The notes: a model not told the origin generated them from the letters alone. Positions 8,826-18,899 are shown, counted from the stretch's first letter. The stretch: DNA of 64,000 nt from Lentibacillus sp. Marseille-P4043 (GCF_900258515.1 NZ_LT984884.1:2911696-2975695); one strand, 5' to 3'. Program-made: numbers and translations.

Positions 8826-9968
8826 TTAGCATCCTAATTGTCTTGCAATTACAAGTCGTTGAATCTCAGAAGTACCTTCACCAATTTCTAGTAGTTTGGC
8901 ATCACGTAAATAGCGTTCCACCTCATATTCGCGCATATAACCATAGCCACCAAGTATCTGTACTGCTTGATTTGCCGAGCGAAAAGCTGTCTCAGTCGCA
9001 TAGAGTTTTGCATATGCAGCTTCTTTTGTGAACGGCTTGCCTTGATCCTTTAACCATGCAGCTTTATGCACCATGTTCCGTGCCAATTCCACTTCCATCG
9101 CCATATCAGCAAGTTTAAATTGAATTGCTTGGAAATTGGAAATAGATTTACCAAATTGTTTTCTTTCTTTCGCATACTCCAAAGCTTTTTCAAGGGATGC
9201 CTGCGCAATTCCTAAGCCAAGGGCACCGATGGAAATGCGTCCCCCATCAAGGGTGTGTAAAAATTGTTTAAATCCTTTCTGAGGATCACCTAACAGATTT
9301 TCTTTCGGTACTCGTACATTATCCAAAACAATTTCCGCTGTATCTGAGCCACGAACGCCCAGTTTATCATAATTATTTTTAGTTGTTACTCCTTCTGCAT
9401 CCGCTGGGACGATGATTGCGCTAATTACATTTTTACCACGATCATCTTTGCCGGTAACTGCGGTAACAATGATTGTTCTAGCATAGTTAGCATTGGTAAT
9501 AAAACACTTTTCACCGTTGATTATGTAGTCATCTCCATCTTCAACAGCAGTTGTTTTCGTCCCGCCAGCATCTGATCCGGCATTTGGTTCGGTCAAACCG
9601 AAAGATCCTAGTGCCTCTCCTTGTGCAAGTGGCTTTAAAAACTTCTCCTTCTGTTCCTCTGTTCCAAAATAATAGATTGGACTAGCGCCTAACGAAACAG
9701 CAGCAGCATAGCTTAATCCCGTACTACCGCATACCCTTGCTACTTCTTCTACAGCTAATGCATAAGATATTGTATCTCCACCTGAGCCACCATATTCCTC
9801 AGGGAACGGGATACCTAACATGCCCAGTTCCCCCATTTGTTCAAAAATATCTACTGGAAATTTTGCCTCTTGATCGATTTCTATTGCCCGTGGTTTTATA
9901 ACGTTTTCCGCAAAATCCCGAACCATTTTTTTAATCATTAATTGCTCTTTAGATAATTCAAAATTCAT
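8826..9968 (-). CDS. yngJ: Acyl-CoA dehydrogenase (YngJ-like)
   Basis: A 380-residue FAD-dependent acyl-CoA dehydrogenase, full length for the family. It has the FAD-binding [15 protein letters not shown] stretch and the C-terminal [20 protein letters not shown] and [11 protein letters not shown] blocks. The glutamate in GEGTSEIQ is the catalytic base position of butyryl/short-chain enzymes; isovaleryl-CoA dehydrogenases usually have GAGTSE there. So the substrate may be a straight short-chain or a broader range of acyl-CoAs rather than strictly isovaleryl-CoA. First enzyme gene of the operon, with AGGAGG before the ATG. It lies downstream of the TetR gene and a TetR-like operator. Confidence 0.9.
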   Translation of the reverse strand: MNFELSKEQLMIKKMVRDFAENVIKPRAIEIDQEAKFPVDIFEQMGELGMLGIPFPEEYGGSGGDTISYALAVEEVARVCGSTGLSYAAAVSLGASPIYYFGTEEQKEKFLKPLAQGEALGSFGLTEPNAGSDAGGTKTTAVEDGDDYIINGEKCFITNANYARTIIVTAVTGKDDRGKNVISAIIVPADAEGVTTKNNYDKLGVRGSDTAEIVLDNVRVPKENLLGDPQKGFKQFLHTLDGGRISIGALGLGIAQASLEKALEYAKERKQFGKSISNFQAIQFKLADMAMEVELARNMVHKAAWLKDQGKPFTKEAAYAKLYATETAFRSANQAVQILGGYGYMREYEVERYLRDAKLLEIGEGTSEIQRLVIARQLGC

Positions 9969-9995
9969 GTTAAGCCTCCTAAGTTCGCGGTAATA

Positions 9996-10013
9996 AGACC
10001 GACTGGTTGGTCT
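9996..10013. promoter_or_regulatory. Candidate TetR-family operator before yngJ
   Basis: AGACCGACTGGTTGGTCT is an imperfect palindrome (half-sites AGACCGACT and AGACCAACC on opposite strands), about 30 bases before the yngJ start and between the regulator gene and the operon it likely controls. Its size fits TetR-family operators; binding is inferred. Confidence 0.55.
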
Positions 10014-10023
10014 GTTAATCGAG

Positions 10024-10049
10024 TAAAAAAATGAAAGTACTCACTTTCA
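10024..10049 (-). terminator. Terminator after the TetR gene
   Basis: On the minus strand a perfect 7-bp stem TGAAAGT/ACTTTCA with loop GAGT is followed by seven T residues. It separates the regulator gene from the yngJ operon, implying that the operon has its own promoter near the operator. Confidence 0.7.
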
Positions 10050-10063
10050 ATTAAAGAAAAATT

Positions 10064-10675
10064 TCAAATACGAATGTTTTCATCAGAAATTCTTGAGGTA
10101 CCACCTTTATTCAAAACAGAATGCAAGATCAAGTCTACAAAAATATCACCAATTTCATCGATCGTCTTCGTTCCAGTTTGTCGATACCATTTGTAAGTCC
10201 AGTTCACCATGCCCAAAATTGCCATTCCGGTAATTTCGACTGGTAGGTCTTGACGAAACTCGCCACAAGCTTTTCCTTCACGAAGGGCTTCTAATACAAT
10301 TTGTTTAAACTGGTCACGTTTTTGCTTAACCAATGTTTCAAAACGTGGTTTCAAGTAAATCGTCTCTTGATAAAAGACAGCAATATGCGGTTTATACAGA
10401 TCAAATACTTTTACAAAATCTTTTATAATTGCTTGTAATTTTTCTGTTGGTGAAGCATATGTTTTATTGGCAAACTCTGCTTTTTCCAATACATATGTAA
10501 TAAACGTGTCATGGATAACAAACAATAATTCATCTTTAGATGCAAAATGATGATAGAAACCACCTTTGGATGTACCAACATCTTCTACAATTTGATTCAC
10601 GGTTACCCCATGAAATCCATGCCTTTCAAACAAGAGTAATGCCGTCTGAATGATTCTGCTTCTTAAATCCGTCAT
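10064..10675 (-). CDS. TetR/AcrR-family transcriptional regulator of the acyl-CoA operon
   Basis: A 203-residue TetR-family repressor. The N-terminal helix-turn-helix includes RSRIIQTALLLFERHGFHGV, followed by GTSKGGFYHHFASKDELL, the most conserved TetR block. The C-terminal half is the ligand and dimer domain. The ATG at 10675 follows GGGGG. The same-strand position directly before yngJ, with a palindrome between, suggests it represses the acyl-CoA operon and responds to an acyl-CoA. Ligand identity is inference. Confidence 0.88.
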   Translation of the reverse strand: MTDLRSRIIQTALLLFERHGFHGVTVNQIVEDVGTSKGGFYHHFASKDELLFVIHDTFITYVLEKAEFANKTYASPTEKLQAIIKDFVKVFDLYKPHIAVFYQETIYLKPRFETLVKQKRDQFKQIVLEALREGKACGEFRQDLPVEITGMAILGMVNWTYKWYRQTGTKTIDEIGDIFVDLILHSVLNKGGTSRISDENIRI

Positions 10676-10728
10676 AGAACCCCCTTCTTAGAAAATTCAG
10701 TTTAATAGTATCATATTTTTGCGCATTA

Positions 10729-10742
10729 ATAAAGCGTTTTCA
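10729..10742 (-). promoter_or_regulatory. Possible CcpA (cre) site upstream of the TetR gene
   Basis: TGAAAACGCTTTAT on the minus strand matches the cre consensus TGWAANCGNTNWCA except at the last two positions. It lies where the -35 region of the regulator gene would be, with TACTAT as a possible -10 at 10710-10705. Carbon repression of a catabolic locus is plausible. Confidence 0.35.
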
Positions 10743-10805
10743 TAAAAAGTATTTAAAATAAAATGCGATAACTATCCTTTTGAAATCTGTTTCAAAGCTT
10801 TAATA

Positions 10806-10831
10806 GCTTGTCAGGCTGATACCTGACAAGC
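10806..10831 (-). terminator. Terminator after parC
   Basis: A perfect 10-bp stem GCTTGTCAGG/CCTGACAAGC with a 6-base loop, 8 bases past the parC stop. The T tract is poor (TATTAAAG), so it may be inefficient, or may instead protect the transcript end. Confidence 0.65.
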
Positions 10832-10839
10832 ATATTAAT

Positions 10840-13290
10840 TTATTCATCGGTATCGGTAAAAGGTTTCTTATAAACAGCATCTTTCCAAACTTCAACCACT
10901 TCACCTTGATTATCTGTATCAATGACAAAAGAACCATTACTATATCGATCACTAGCTGATAGCTCCAATGGGAATAAATTGTGTGTTTCCCCTTTACTTG
11001 TTTTGAAACAGATTGTATCATTTTCATTAATAATAAAGGATCCTCGTACACGATGAGCCTTGTTTTTTAGTTCACGAAGCATGACCAAGCCACGTTTTGC
11101 ACGACTGGATTTCTCGAATTCACTTAATTTCATCCGTTTACATGCACCACGATGTGTTACTAACGCGATTGATGGCTCAGCTAAGTCATCAAAAACTTGC
11201 CCACTTATAACAAACTCGTCTTTTTTAAGTTGCATTGCTTTAACGCCCGCTGCTCTTTGACCAACAGGGGTTACATCAGATTCATGATACCACAATCCAT
11301 ATCCTTTATTGGAAGTAACGAATATATCACAATGACCGTTTGTTTGAAAAACATTTACCAACTCATCATCATTTTTTAGATTTATTGCAACAAGCGCTTT
11401 GGAATATCGCTGTGCTTCATATAATTTTATTTCACTACGTTTTACCACGCCATTTTTTGTGAAAAATACGAGGTAATTATCATCTGAAAAGGTTCGAACT
11501 GGAATACATTGAATAATCCGCTCGTCTTTATCAAGGGTAACAATATTAGAAATATGTTGACCAATATCCTTCCAGCGAATGTCTGGTAGTTCGTGAATTG
11601 GAATAAAAATATATTTTCCTTTGTTCGTAAATAATAAAATTTTATCTGTTGTATTCAATTCAATTAAACCTACCAGGTGATCCTCATCTTTAATTGCTAA
11701 ATCTTTACCGTTCGAAGCAGCGTACGAACGTAAACTTGTTCTTTTAATATATCCATCTTTTGTAACCGAAACGAGTACATCTTCACTAGCAACCATTACC
11801 TCAATGTTAATCTTTAATTCTTCAATTTCGTTCTCAATCATAGTACGACGTTGATCCGCATACGTTTTTTTCAGCTGTTTTAAATCAGCTTTAATCGTTT
11901 GCAGTAATTTTTTATCACTTGACAGTATAGCTTCTAATGTAGTGATTTTTTTTCGTAAATCATCTGCTTCTTTTTCAAGTGATGTAATATCCGTATTCGT
12001 TAGTCGGTACAATTGCAACATAACAATTGCCTCAGCCTGCGCTTCAGAAAAACCATAGGCAGCAATAATCCGCTTTTTAGCATCGCCTTTGTTTTTTGAT
12101 GCCCGGATTGTCGCAATCAATTCATCTAAAATAGATATGGCTTTAATTAATCCCTCAACAATATGTGATCGTTCATTTGCTTTTCTTAATTCAAAAGTTG
12201 TTTGCCTTGTCACAACTTCTTTTTGATGTGCAATATAGGCATCAAGTATTTGCGGTAAAGAAAGCAATTTAGGTGTCTTATCTTGAATTGCTACCATATT
12301 AAAATGGTATGTAACCTGTAGATCGGTATTTTTATATAAGTACTTAAGAACACCCTCGCTTTTTGCATCTTTCTTCAATTCAATGACAATTCTTAATCCT
12401 GTACGGTCCGTTTCGTCTCGGACTTCAGCAATTCCTTCTACTTTCCGATCAATCCGAAGTTCATCGATTTTTTTTACCATATTTGCTTTGTTAACTTCAT
12501 ACGGAATTTCATCAATAACGATTTGTTCACGATTCCCTCGAACCGATTCAACTGTTGCTTTTCCCCGAACAACTATTTTACCTTTTCCTGTTTCATAGGC
12601 TTTCTTGATTCCGTCAACGCCTTGAATAATCCCGCCAGTTGGAAAATCAGGTCCTTTGATAACATCCATTAACTCATCAACTGTAACGGAAGGTTTATCG
12701 ATTTTTTTAATTACAGCATCAATTACTTCCGCTAAGTTATGTGGTGGAATATCTGTCGCATACCCAGATGAAATACCTGTTGATCCATTAACTAGTAGAT
12801 TCGGAAATTTAGCTGGAAGAACAACCGGTTCCTGTATCGTGTCGTCAAAATTGGGAATGAAATCAACTGTCTCCTTATCGATATCGCGAAGCAATTCTGA
12901 TGCAATGCTAGCCAGACGTGCTTCTGTATACCGCATGGCAGCTGGAGGGTCTCCGTCAATGCTACCGTTGTTACCATGCATCTCAACTAGCACATTACGT
13001 ACTTTCCATTCCTGACTTAGTCGTACCATTGCCTCATATACCGATGAATCTCCATGCGGGTGGTAGTTCCCAATTACGGTACCAACTGTTTTAGCCGATT
13101 TACGAAAGTTTTTATCATGCGTGTTTTTTTCCTCAAACATAGCATACAAAATCCGGCGCTGTACTGGTTTTAAACCATCCCTAGCATCAGGTAATGCTCT
13201 ATCCTGAATAATATATTTACTATACCTTCCAAATCGATCACCAATAACTTCTTCAAGTGGAAGGTCCAAATACTTCTCTGGTTGTGACAA
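10840..13290 (-). CDS. parC: DNA topoisomerase IV subunit A (ParC)
   Basis: An 816-residue breakage-reunion subunit of topoisomerase IV, which separates linked daughter chromosomes. The quinolone-resistance region [14 protein letters not shown] carries the usual serine and glutamate, and the active-site tyrosine lies in [10 protein letters not shown]. The C-terminal third is the beta-pinwheel DNA-wrapping domain with repeated blocks such as [19 protein letters not shown]. The start is TTG at 13290 after GGGGGG, 22 bases downstream of parE, so the two form one operon. ParC rather than GyrA is supported by the adjacent ParE. Confidence 0.96.
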   Translation of the reverse strand: MSQPEKYLDLPLEEVIGDRFGRYSKYIIQDRALPDARDGLKPVQRRILYAMFEEKNTHDKNFRKSAKTVGTVIGNYHPHGDSSVYEAMVRLSQEWKVRNVLVEMHGNNGSIDGDPPAAMRYTEARLASIASELLRDIDKETVDFIPNFDDTIQEPVVLPAKFPNLLVNGSTGISSGYATDIPPHNLAEVIDAVIKKIDKPSVTVDELMDVIKGPDFPTGGIIQGVDGIKKAYETGKGKIVVRGKATVESVRGNREQIVIDEIPYEVNKANMVKKIDELRIDRKVEGIAEVRDETDRTGLRIVIELKKDAKSEGVLKYLYKNTDLQVTYHFNMVAIQDKTPKLLSLPQILDAYIAHQKEVVTRQTTFELRKANERSHIVEGLIKAISILDELIATIRASKNKGDAKKRIIAAYGFSEAQAEAIVMLQLYRLTNTDITSLEKEADDLRKKITTLEAILSSDKKLLQTIKADLKQLKKTYADQRRTMIENEIEELKINIEVMVASEDVLVSVTKDGYIKRTSLRSYAASNGKDLAIKDEDHLVGLIELNTTDKILLFTNKGKYIFIPIHELPDIRWKDIGQHISNIVTLDKDERIIQCIPVRTFSDDNYLVFFTKNGVVKRSEIKLYEAQRYSKALVAINLKNDDELVNVFQTNGHCDIFVTSNKGYGLWYHESDVTPVGQRAAGVKAMQLKKDEFVISGQVFDDLAEPSIALVTHRGACKRMKLSEFEKSSRAKRGLVMLRELKNKAHRVRGSFIINENDTICFKTSKGETHNLFPLELSASDRYSNGSFVIDTDNQGEVVEVWKDAVYKKPFTDTDE

Positions 13291-13312
13291 ACCAATCCCC
13301 CCTTTTTTACAT

Positions 13313-15268
13313 TTAATCTATATGAATTTTATCATTTTCTAATATATTTTCAGCATCGTCCATCCCAAATTGAACATTGCCTTCAATCCATTTTCGTCTT
13401 GGTTCCACCTTGTCACCCATAAGCGTTGTAATCCTTCGTTCAGCCCGTGCAAGGTCATCGATAGTCACACGAATTAAAGTTCGAGTTTGCGGATTCATTG
13501 TTGTTTCCCATAATTGATCTGCATTCATTTCTCCGAGACCTTTGTATCGTTGTATTGTATAACCGTTTTTAAATTCCTTTAAAATATCCTGTAATTCATT
13601 ATCTTCCCATGCATAAACAATTTTTTCATTTTTGCCTTTACCTTTAGAAACTTTATATAAAGGCGGTAAAGCAATGTAAACTTTTCCAGTTTCAACCAAT
13701 AAACGCATATAACGATAGAAAAAAGTTAATAACAATACTTGAATATGCGCACCATCCGTATCAGCATCAGTCATGATAATGATTTTATCATATTGTACGT
13801 CATCTAAATCAAAATCGCCACCAACACCCGCACCAATAGTGTGAATGATCGTTGAAATTTCTTCATTTTTAAATACATCCTGAAGCTTGGCCTTTTCCGT
13901 ATTGATCACTTTACCCCTTAACGGAAGTACCGCCTGAAATTTACGATCTCTCCCTTGTTTCGCAGAGCCTCCAGCAGAATCCCCCTCAACTAAGTAAAGT
14001 TCATTTTTTTGTGGGTTTTTAGATTGTGCTGGGGTTAATTTCCCACTTAGCAATGTATCTTTTCGTTTCTTCTTTTTGCCTGTCCTGGCATCTTCGCGTG
14101 CTTTTCTTGCAGCTACTCGAGCTTCTTTAGCCTTAATCGCCTTTCGAATTAATAAACCAGCAACGTCGGGATTTTCTTCTAAAAAGTAGGAAAGCTTCTC
14201 GGAAACGACCGCATCAACTGCTGACCTTGCTTCAGATGTTCCCAGTTTACCTTTTGTCTGCCCTTCAAATTGCAGCTTTTCTTCCGGAATTCTAACAGAC
14301 ACAATGGAAGTAAACCCTTCTCGGATATCGGTACCTTCCAGATTTTTATCCTTTTCTTTTAACAAAGCTGTCTTTCTTGCATAATCATTAAAAATCCGGG
14401 TAATCGCTGTTCTAGCACCTGATTCATGTGTACCGCCATCTTTTGTCCGAACATGATTGACGAAAGATAACATACTCTCGGCATACCCATCATTAAATTG
14501 AAAAGCAAAGTCTACTTCAATTTCCTGTTGCTCCCCTTCAAATGATACAACCGGGTGTAATGTATCTTTTTCTTCGTTTAAGAATTTAACAAATGATTCC
14601 AATCCATCAGGGTACTGATAAGCTTCTTTTCGTTTCTCCCGTTCATCTATCAATTCAATTTTTAGCCCTTTTAAAAGAAATGCAGCTTCACGTAATCGTT
14701 CAGATAATGTTTCGAAGTTAAATATAGTGGTCGAAAAAATAGAGTTGTCTGGCTTGAAGTGGATAATCGAACCTTTCTTCCTTGTTGCTTCACCCTTTTT
14801 CAAGGTTCCAACCGGTTTACCGCCATTTTCAAAACGCTGATAATAAGTGTATCCATCACGAAAACTGGTTACTTCCAACCATTCTGATAAAGCATTTACA
14901 ACAGAAGCACCGACACCGTGCAGCCCCCCACTTGTTTTGTAGCCGCCTTGGCCAAATTTACCACCAGCGTGTAAAATCGTAAAAATCACTTCAATTGTTG
15001 GTCTACCGGTGCTGTGCATCCCTGTTGGTATCCCCCGTCCACTGTCTTCCACGGAAATACTATTATCTTTATGTATCGTAACCTTAATTAAATCACCGTA
15101 TCCGGCTAAAGCTTCATCAACAGCATTATCGACTATTTCAAAAACTAAATGATGGAGCCCGCGAGAGTCCGTACTCCCAATATACATTCCGGGCCTCTTT
15201 CTAACTGCATCAAGACCCTCTAATATTTGAATCGAATCATCAGAATATTGTAGCGACTGTTTATCCAA
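13313..15268 (-). CDS. parE: DNA topoisomerase IV subunit B (ParE)
   Basis: The 651-residue ATPase subunit of topoisomerase IV. GHKL motifs [20 protein letters not shown] and GGLHGVG lie in the N-terminal half; the TOPRIM part has [15 protein letters not shown] and DADTDGAHI. The TTG at 15268 is chosen because AAGGGAG precedes it by about eleven bases and the product then starts like other ParE proteins. A GTG seven codons upstream lies before this site. The promoter 40-70 bases upstream contains a LexA-like box, suggesting damage-induced expression. Confidence 0.95.
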   Translation of the reverse strand: MDKQSLQYSDDSIQILEGLDAVRKRPGMYIGSTDSRGLHHLVFEIVDNAVDEALAGYGDLIKVTIHKDNSISVEDSGRGIPTGMHSTGRPTIEVIFTILHAGGKFGQGGYKTSGGLHGVGASVVNALSEWLEVTSFRDGYTYYQRFENGGKPVGTLKKGEATRKKGSIIHFKPDNSIFSTTIFNFETLSERLREAAFLLKGLKIELIDEREKRKEAYQYPDGLESFVKFLNEEKDTLHPVVSFEGEQQEIEVDFAFQFNDGYAESMLSFVNHVRTKDGGTHESGARTAITRIFNDYARKTALLKEKDKNLEGTDIREGFTSIVSVRIPEEKLQFEGQTKGKLGTSEARSAVDAVVSEKLSYFLEENPDVAGLLIRKAIKAKEARVAARKAREDARTGKKKKRKDTLLSGKLTPAQSKNPQKNELYLVEGDSAGGSAKQGRDRKFQAVLPLRGKVINTEKAKLQDVFKNEEISTIIHTIGAGVGGDFDLDDVQYDKIIIMTDADTDGAHIQVLLLTFFYRYMRLLVETGKVYIALPPLYKVSKGKGKNEKIVYAWEDNELQDILKEFKNGYTIQRYKGLGEMNADQLWETTMNPQTRTLIRVTIDDLARAERRITTLMGDKVEPRRKWIEGNVQFGMDDAENILENDKIHID

Positions 15269-15310
15269 TTCGTTCTCTACTCCCTTCACACACGCATATG
15301 CTTTATTACT

Positions 15311-15339
15311 ATATTAGAACAAATGTTTGTTATTGTAAA
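15311..15339 (-). promoter_or_regulatory. parEC promoter with LexA-like box
   Basis: On the minus strand a -35 TTTACA (15339-15334) and a -10 TAATAT (15316-15311) are 17 bases apart. Between them lies CAAACATTTGTTCT (15329-15316), one base off the Bacillus LexA pattern CGAAC-N4-GTTCT. parEC belongs to the B. subtilis LexA regulon as I recall it, which supports the call. Confidence 0.55.
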
Positions 15340-15421
15340 TTAAATCTGTAAAATGGACATGTTTATTAGTATACTACAAGTAAATTCTGCTTGTATAGCT
15401 ATCTTATGAAATACTGTTATT

Positions 15422-15635
15422 AGTGCGTGTTCAAAAAGGAGGATGAAAAGGACCGAGAAGTTCGAGGCGGCGTAGTTTCGAGTAGCGGAATGTATGCATT
15501 TAGATACATGAGCACAAGGGACACCCCCTGAAACTACATCGCACGAAGGAAAAGCGATTTTCTTTTCCAAGAAGCGGAGAAACAAGCCAACGAAGAAAGA
15601 TGTGTCATTTTCACCGGACTTTTTGAACAACCTCT
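15422..15635 (+). repeat. MITE-like dispersed repeat, copy A (214 bp)
   Basis: Ends AGTGCGTGTTCAAAAAG and, inverted, AGAGGTTGTTCAAAAAG; the element is flanked on both sides by the direct repeat ATT. Conserved interior blocks are shared with copies B and C: gaccgagaagttcgag (with B), GCGTAG-TTT-GAG and CAAGCCAACGAAG. This is the longest copy, with about 55 extra internal bases. No open reading frame of note. It lies between the yneT-like gene terminator and the parE promoter. Confidence 0.75.
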
Positions 15636-15646
15636 ATTACAACAAT

Positions 15647-15678
15647 AAAAAGGATGACCGATATGAGTCACCCTTTTT
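15647..15678 (-). terminator. Terminator overlapping the end of the CoA-binding gene
   Basis: On the minus strand AAAAAGGGTGAC pairs with GTCATCCTTTTT around CATATCG, ending in a T run. It overlaps the stop codon of the yneT-like gene and ends the opuF operon. Confidence 0.75.
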
Positions 15679-16102
15679 ACTGTTTATTCCCAATTAATAC
15701 AGAATGTGCAACCTTTATGCAGAGGTCCATGATTACTGTAAAATCACGTTCCTGCAAATAGTCATATGCCTCTTGGTTTGCTACACCTTGCTGGGCCCAT
15801 AATACGTTTGCGTCTGTAAGGGCGGCTTCCCTTGCTATGTCTGGCAAAAATTCTGATCGACGAAATACATTTATAATATCAAATTTCTGATCAATAGCTG
15901 TTAAGGACGGATACGCTTTTTCACCTAAAACCTCATCAACCTTAGGGTTCACAGGAATAATCTGATAGCCGTTTTCCTGCATCCGTTTGGAAATTTGATA
16001 GGATGTACGTTCTGGATTATCAGACAAACCAACAACAGCTATTGTCTTTGCATTCTGTAACACGTCTTTTATAGTATCATTTGTAGGATTTTCCATTGCC
16101 AT
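15677..16102 (-). CDS. yneT: CoA-binding domain protein (YneT-like)
   Basis: A 141-residue protein made of a single CoA_binding Rossmann domain. The nucleotide loop VVGLSDNPERTSYQI near residue 25 and the FRRSEFLPDIAREA segment are typical of the YccU/YneT family, related to the N-terminal domain of succinyl-CoA synthetase alpha. AGGAGGT stands eight bases before the ATG at 16102. The gene starts 12 bases after the OpuFB stop, so it is probably cotranscribed with the osmolyte transporter. In B. subtilis it also neighbours parE. The physiological role is unknown. Confidence 0.85.
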   Translation of the reverse strand: MAMENPTNDTIKDVLQNAKTIAVVGLSDNPERTSYQISKRMQENGYQIIPVNPKVDEVLGEKAYPSLTAIDQKFDIINVFRRSEFLPDIAREAALTDANVLWAQQGVANQEAYDYLQERDFTVIMDLCIKVAHSVLIGNKQ

Positions 16103-16114
16103 TTCTTTTACCTC

Positions 16115-17641
16115 CTATTTATCAAGCAAATTATGTTCGCTCAAAAATTGTCTTGCTACCTTTTCTGGTGAAATATCGTTATAGTCTACACGATAATTCA
16201 TTTTCCGCATTTGATCATCTGTTATTTTGCCACCTAGTCTATTTAATATCTTTTCAAGCTCCGGATATTTTTCTAATGTTTCTGCACGCAAAAGTGGTGC
16301 ACCTTGGTATGGTGGAAATAAATTTTTAGGATCATCCAATGTTACGAGACCCAATTCTATCATATAGCTATCTGTTGCATAAGCATCAATAATATCAACT
16401 TCACCATTAGACAATGCCTTTTGGCGAATTCCCGGTTCCATTGTTTTTACATTGGCAATATCTAATTGATATATATCTTGCATCCCTACATACCCATCAT
16501 ACCTGTCTTTAAACTCTAGTGTAAAGCCTGCAGTACTATTGTCTTCCACCTTATTTAAATCACCTATCGATGTTAAATCATGTTGCGTTGCAAATTCTTT
16601 CGTAGTTGCTACAGCATATGTATTGTTGTATTCCATTGGCGCTAGTAATGCCATATCATATTGTTCTTTCATACCTTGTTTCGCCTGCTCATAGACTTCG
16701 TTCGGATCATTACTATTTGCTTTCTGCTCCAAATGGGTGACAATCGCAGTACCTGTGAACTCTGGATAAATATCGATACTGCCTTCTTTTAAGGCATCAA
16801 ACACAAATGCTGTTTTACCTAAGCCGGGTTCCAATTTAACATTCAAATCTGTATTTTCTTCAATTAACAACTTATACATGTTGATTAGAATGGCTGGTTC
16901 TGCACCTAATTTAGCTCCAATAACCAAATCCGCCTTTTTCCCTGAATGAAATATTAATGGAGAAGCTACAACGAGTACCGCAATAATTAGCATTGCAATG
17001 AATGATTTGAATCCGGATCGTTTAGATACTCGCTCAAATCCACGTAAAATAAAATCCAGAATAATTGCCAGTAGTGCGGCAGGAATCGCACCTAATAGAA
17101 TCAAATTGATATCTGCACCACGATCAAGCCCCAGCAAAATCAATTCACCCAAACCACCAGCACCAATTAATGCTGCGATCGTTGTTGTTCCGACAATTAA
17201 CACCATTGAGGTACGAACTCCAGCCATAATAACAGGCATTGCAATCGGTAATTCGACCTTGGTCAATCGTTTAAATGAATTCATTCCCATTCCCGTTGCT
17301 GCTTCTTTTAAAGCAGGGTCAACTTCCATTATCCCTGTATATGTATTACGCAAAATTGGCAATAACCCATATGCAGTTAATGCGATAATGGCCGGTGTAG
17401 TACCAATTCCAAAGAACGGAATTAGAAGAGCTAATACAGCCAAACTGGGAATTGTCTGCATAATAGCTGACATGCCGATTATTGGTTCTGCAACACGTTG
17501 GTACCTCGTAAGTATTAAACCTAATGGCACAGCGATAACTATTGCAATAATTAATGATAATAATGATAGTTGCAAATGTTCCCAAATGGTTTCTACTAAT
17601 GTATCTTGTCTTTTTTCGAAAACAGAGATAAACGCATCCAT
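16115..17641 (-). CDS. opuFB: Compatible-solute ABC transporter, fused permease and binding protein (OpuFB type)
   Basis: A 508-residue fusion. Residues 1-210 form an OpuC-type permease with about six membrane segments and the EAA-like stretch EAATGMGMNSFKRLTKVELP. After one more hydrophobic segment near 220-235, residues 240-508 form an OpuAC/OsmF-type binding domain (start ADLVIGAKLGAEPAILINMYKLL) with several Tyr/Trp-rich patches. Together with the ATPase it would import glycine betaine or related osmolytes. This matches the OpuF systems of Bacillus, in which the binding protein is fused to the permease. The substrate is inferred from the family. Confidence 0.88.
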   Translation of the reverse strand: MDAFISVFEKRQDTLVETIWEHLQLSLLSLIIAIVIAVPLGLILTRYQRVAEPIIGMSAIMQTIPSLAVLALLIPFFGIGTTPAIIALTAYGLLPILRNTYTGIMEVDPALKEAATGMGMNSFKRLTKVELPIAMPVIMAGVRTSMVLIVGTTTIAALIGAGGLGELILLGLDRGADINLILLGAIPAALLAIILDFILRGFERVSKRSGFKSFIAMLIIAVLVVASPLIFHSGKKADLVIGAKLGAEPAILINMYKLLIEENTDLNVKLEPGLGKTAFVFDALKEGSIDIYPEFTGTAIVTHLEQKANSNDPNEVYEQAKQGMKEQYDMALLAPMEYNNTYAVATTKEFATQHDLTSIGDLNKVEDNSTAGFTLEFKDRYDGYVGMQDIYQLDIANVKTMEPGIRQKALSNGEVDIIDAYATDSYMIELGLVTLDDPKNLFPPYQGAPLLRAETLEKYPELEKILNRLGGKITDDQMRKMNYRVDYNDISPEKVARQFLSEHNLLDK

Positions 17642-18723
17642 TATTGAATCACCCCGTTTTCCATTTTTGTTTTACTTTTTAGAAATGCCACGATATCCTT
17701 ATCGCTTAATACTCCCACTAATCTTTGTTCTTTAACGACAGGAAATAATGTTTGATCACTAGATTGAATGATTTCCGTTGCCTTATAGAGGGGCAGATCA
17801 TTTTCAAGTGTTCTCGTTTCATGGAACACCCCATTTGTTGTAGCACCATAGTACATGTTGTGCTCATCCCTAATAATCGATGTACCAGTTGCATTGTATG
17901 TTTGATGCTCAAATTCGTTTTTGGTAATAACACGATCATTTGATTGATCCGCAATAACATCGATCGCTGTTTGCCATGGTGATTTGCGCTCACCAATGAA
18001 ATCTTTAACAAATGGTGTTGCTGGATGTAAGATTAACTGTTGTGGTGAATCAACTTGAACGATTTTTCCATTGCGCATTAAACATACTTTATCACCGATT
18101 GCCATCGCTTCATCCATATCATGCGTGACAAATACGATTGTCTTTTTAATTTCTTTTTGTAATGCTCGAATATCATGCTGCAGTTGTTCCCGACTAATTG
18201 GATCCAGTGCACTAAAAGGCTCGTCCATTAATATAATGTCTGGATTTGCTGCCAATGCACGGATTACTCCGATACGTTGCTGCTCGCCACCTGATAACTC
18301 ACTAGGCATTCGCTTCTGATATGTAGATGGATCAAGTCCGACCATTTCCAACAATTCCATGCTGCGTTCTCGTATTTTATTCCGTTTCCACTTTTTCATT
18401 TCTGGCACAACCGCAATATTCTCTTCAATTGTCAGGTGTGGAAATAAGGCAATTTCTTGCAAAACATAGCCAATATTCCAGCGCAATTCATGAATGTTAT
18501 AGTCATTAATATTTTTACCGTTTATGTAAATTGATCCGGAAGTAGGTTCGATTAAACGATTAATCATTTTCATTGTCGTTGTCTTTCCACAACCACTTGG
18601 TCCAATTAATGTTACTAATTCCCCACTATTAACCTGAAGGGAAAAATCATTTAACGCCTCTGTACCATCAGAATATACTTTCGTTACATTTTTAAATTCA
18701 ATCAAACCTTTCATCCCTTCCAA
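17641..18723 (-). CDS. opuFA: Compatible-solute ABC transporter ATPase (OpuFA type)
   Basis: A 360-residue ATPase. Walker A GPSGCGKTT, signature LSGGEQQRIG, Walker B IILMDEPFSALD and the H-loop FVTHDMDEA are in order in the first 220 residues. The C-terminal 100 residues look like a CBS pair (VVKEQRLVGVLSDKDIVAFL), as in OpuAA/OpuCA, where CBS modules sense ionic strength. It overlaps OpuFB by one base. The start is uncertain: TTG at 18723 has GGAGGT eleven bases upstream, while an ATG at 18714 and a TTG six bases later (after GGAAGGG) are alternatives. Confidence 0.88.
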   Translation of the reverse strand: MEGMKGLIEFKNVTKVYSDGTEALNDFSLQVNSGELVTLIGPSGCGKTTTMKMINRLIEPTSGSIYINGKNINDYNIHELRWNIGYVLQEIALFPHLTIEENIAVVPEMKKWKRNKIRERSMELLEMVGLDPSTYQKRMPSELSGGEQQRIGVIRALAANPDIILMDEPFSALDPISREQLQHDIRALQKEIKKTIVFVTHDMDEAMAIGDKVCLMRNGKIVQVDSPQQLILHPATPFVKDFIGERKSPWQTAIDVIADQSNDRVITKNEFEHQTYNATGTSIIRDEHNMYYGATTNGVFHETRTLENDLPLYKATEIIQSSDQTLFPVVKEQRLVGVLSDKDIVAFLKSKTKMENGVIQ

Positions 18724-18899
18724 TTTCTATTTTTACCTCCATTTTGGCAGATACCCCCAATACCAGTTTCAAAAACATTTTAAGATTTCGCAAGCTAAAT
18801 GCATTAAAATAGCGATGAATCATTATTTTGGGTTCTTTCCATCATAAGTTCATGATAAAATAAACTATACTATATTATGTATAGAGAGAAGGAAACAAG

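Noticed and set aside
12656..13015. A 119-codon plus-strand frame opposite parC
   Set aside because: Lies within the catalytic part of parC on the other strand; a shadow frame.
15268..15289. GTG at 15289 as the start of parE
   Set aside because: It lies before the only good ribosome-binding site (AAGGGAG); the TTG at 15268 gives the family-like N terminus.
16998..17735. A 245-codon plus-strand frame opposite the OpuFB gene
   Set aside because: It is antisense to a well-supported permease gene. Its product is a low-complexity mix of Ile, Asn, Pro and Ser typical of such shadows, and it matches no family.
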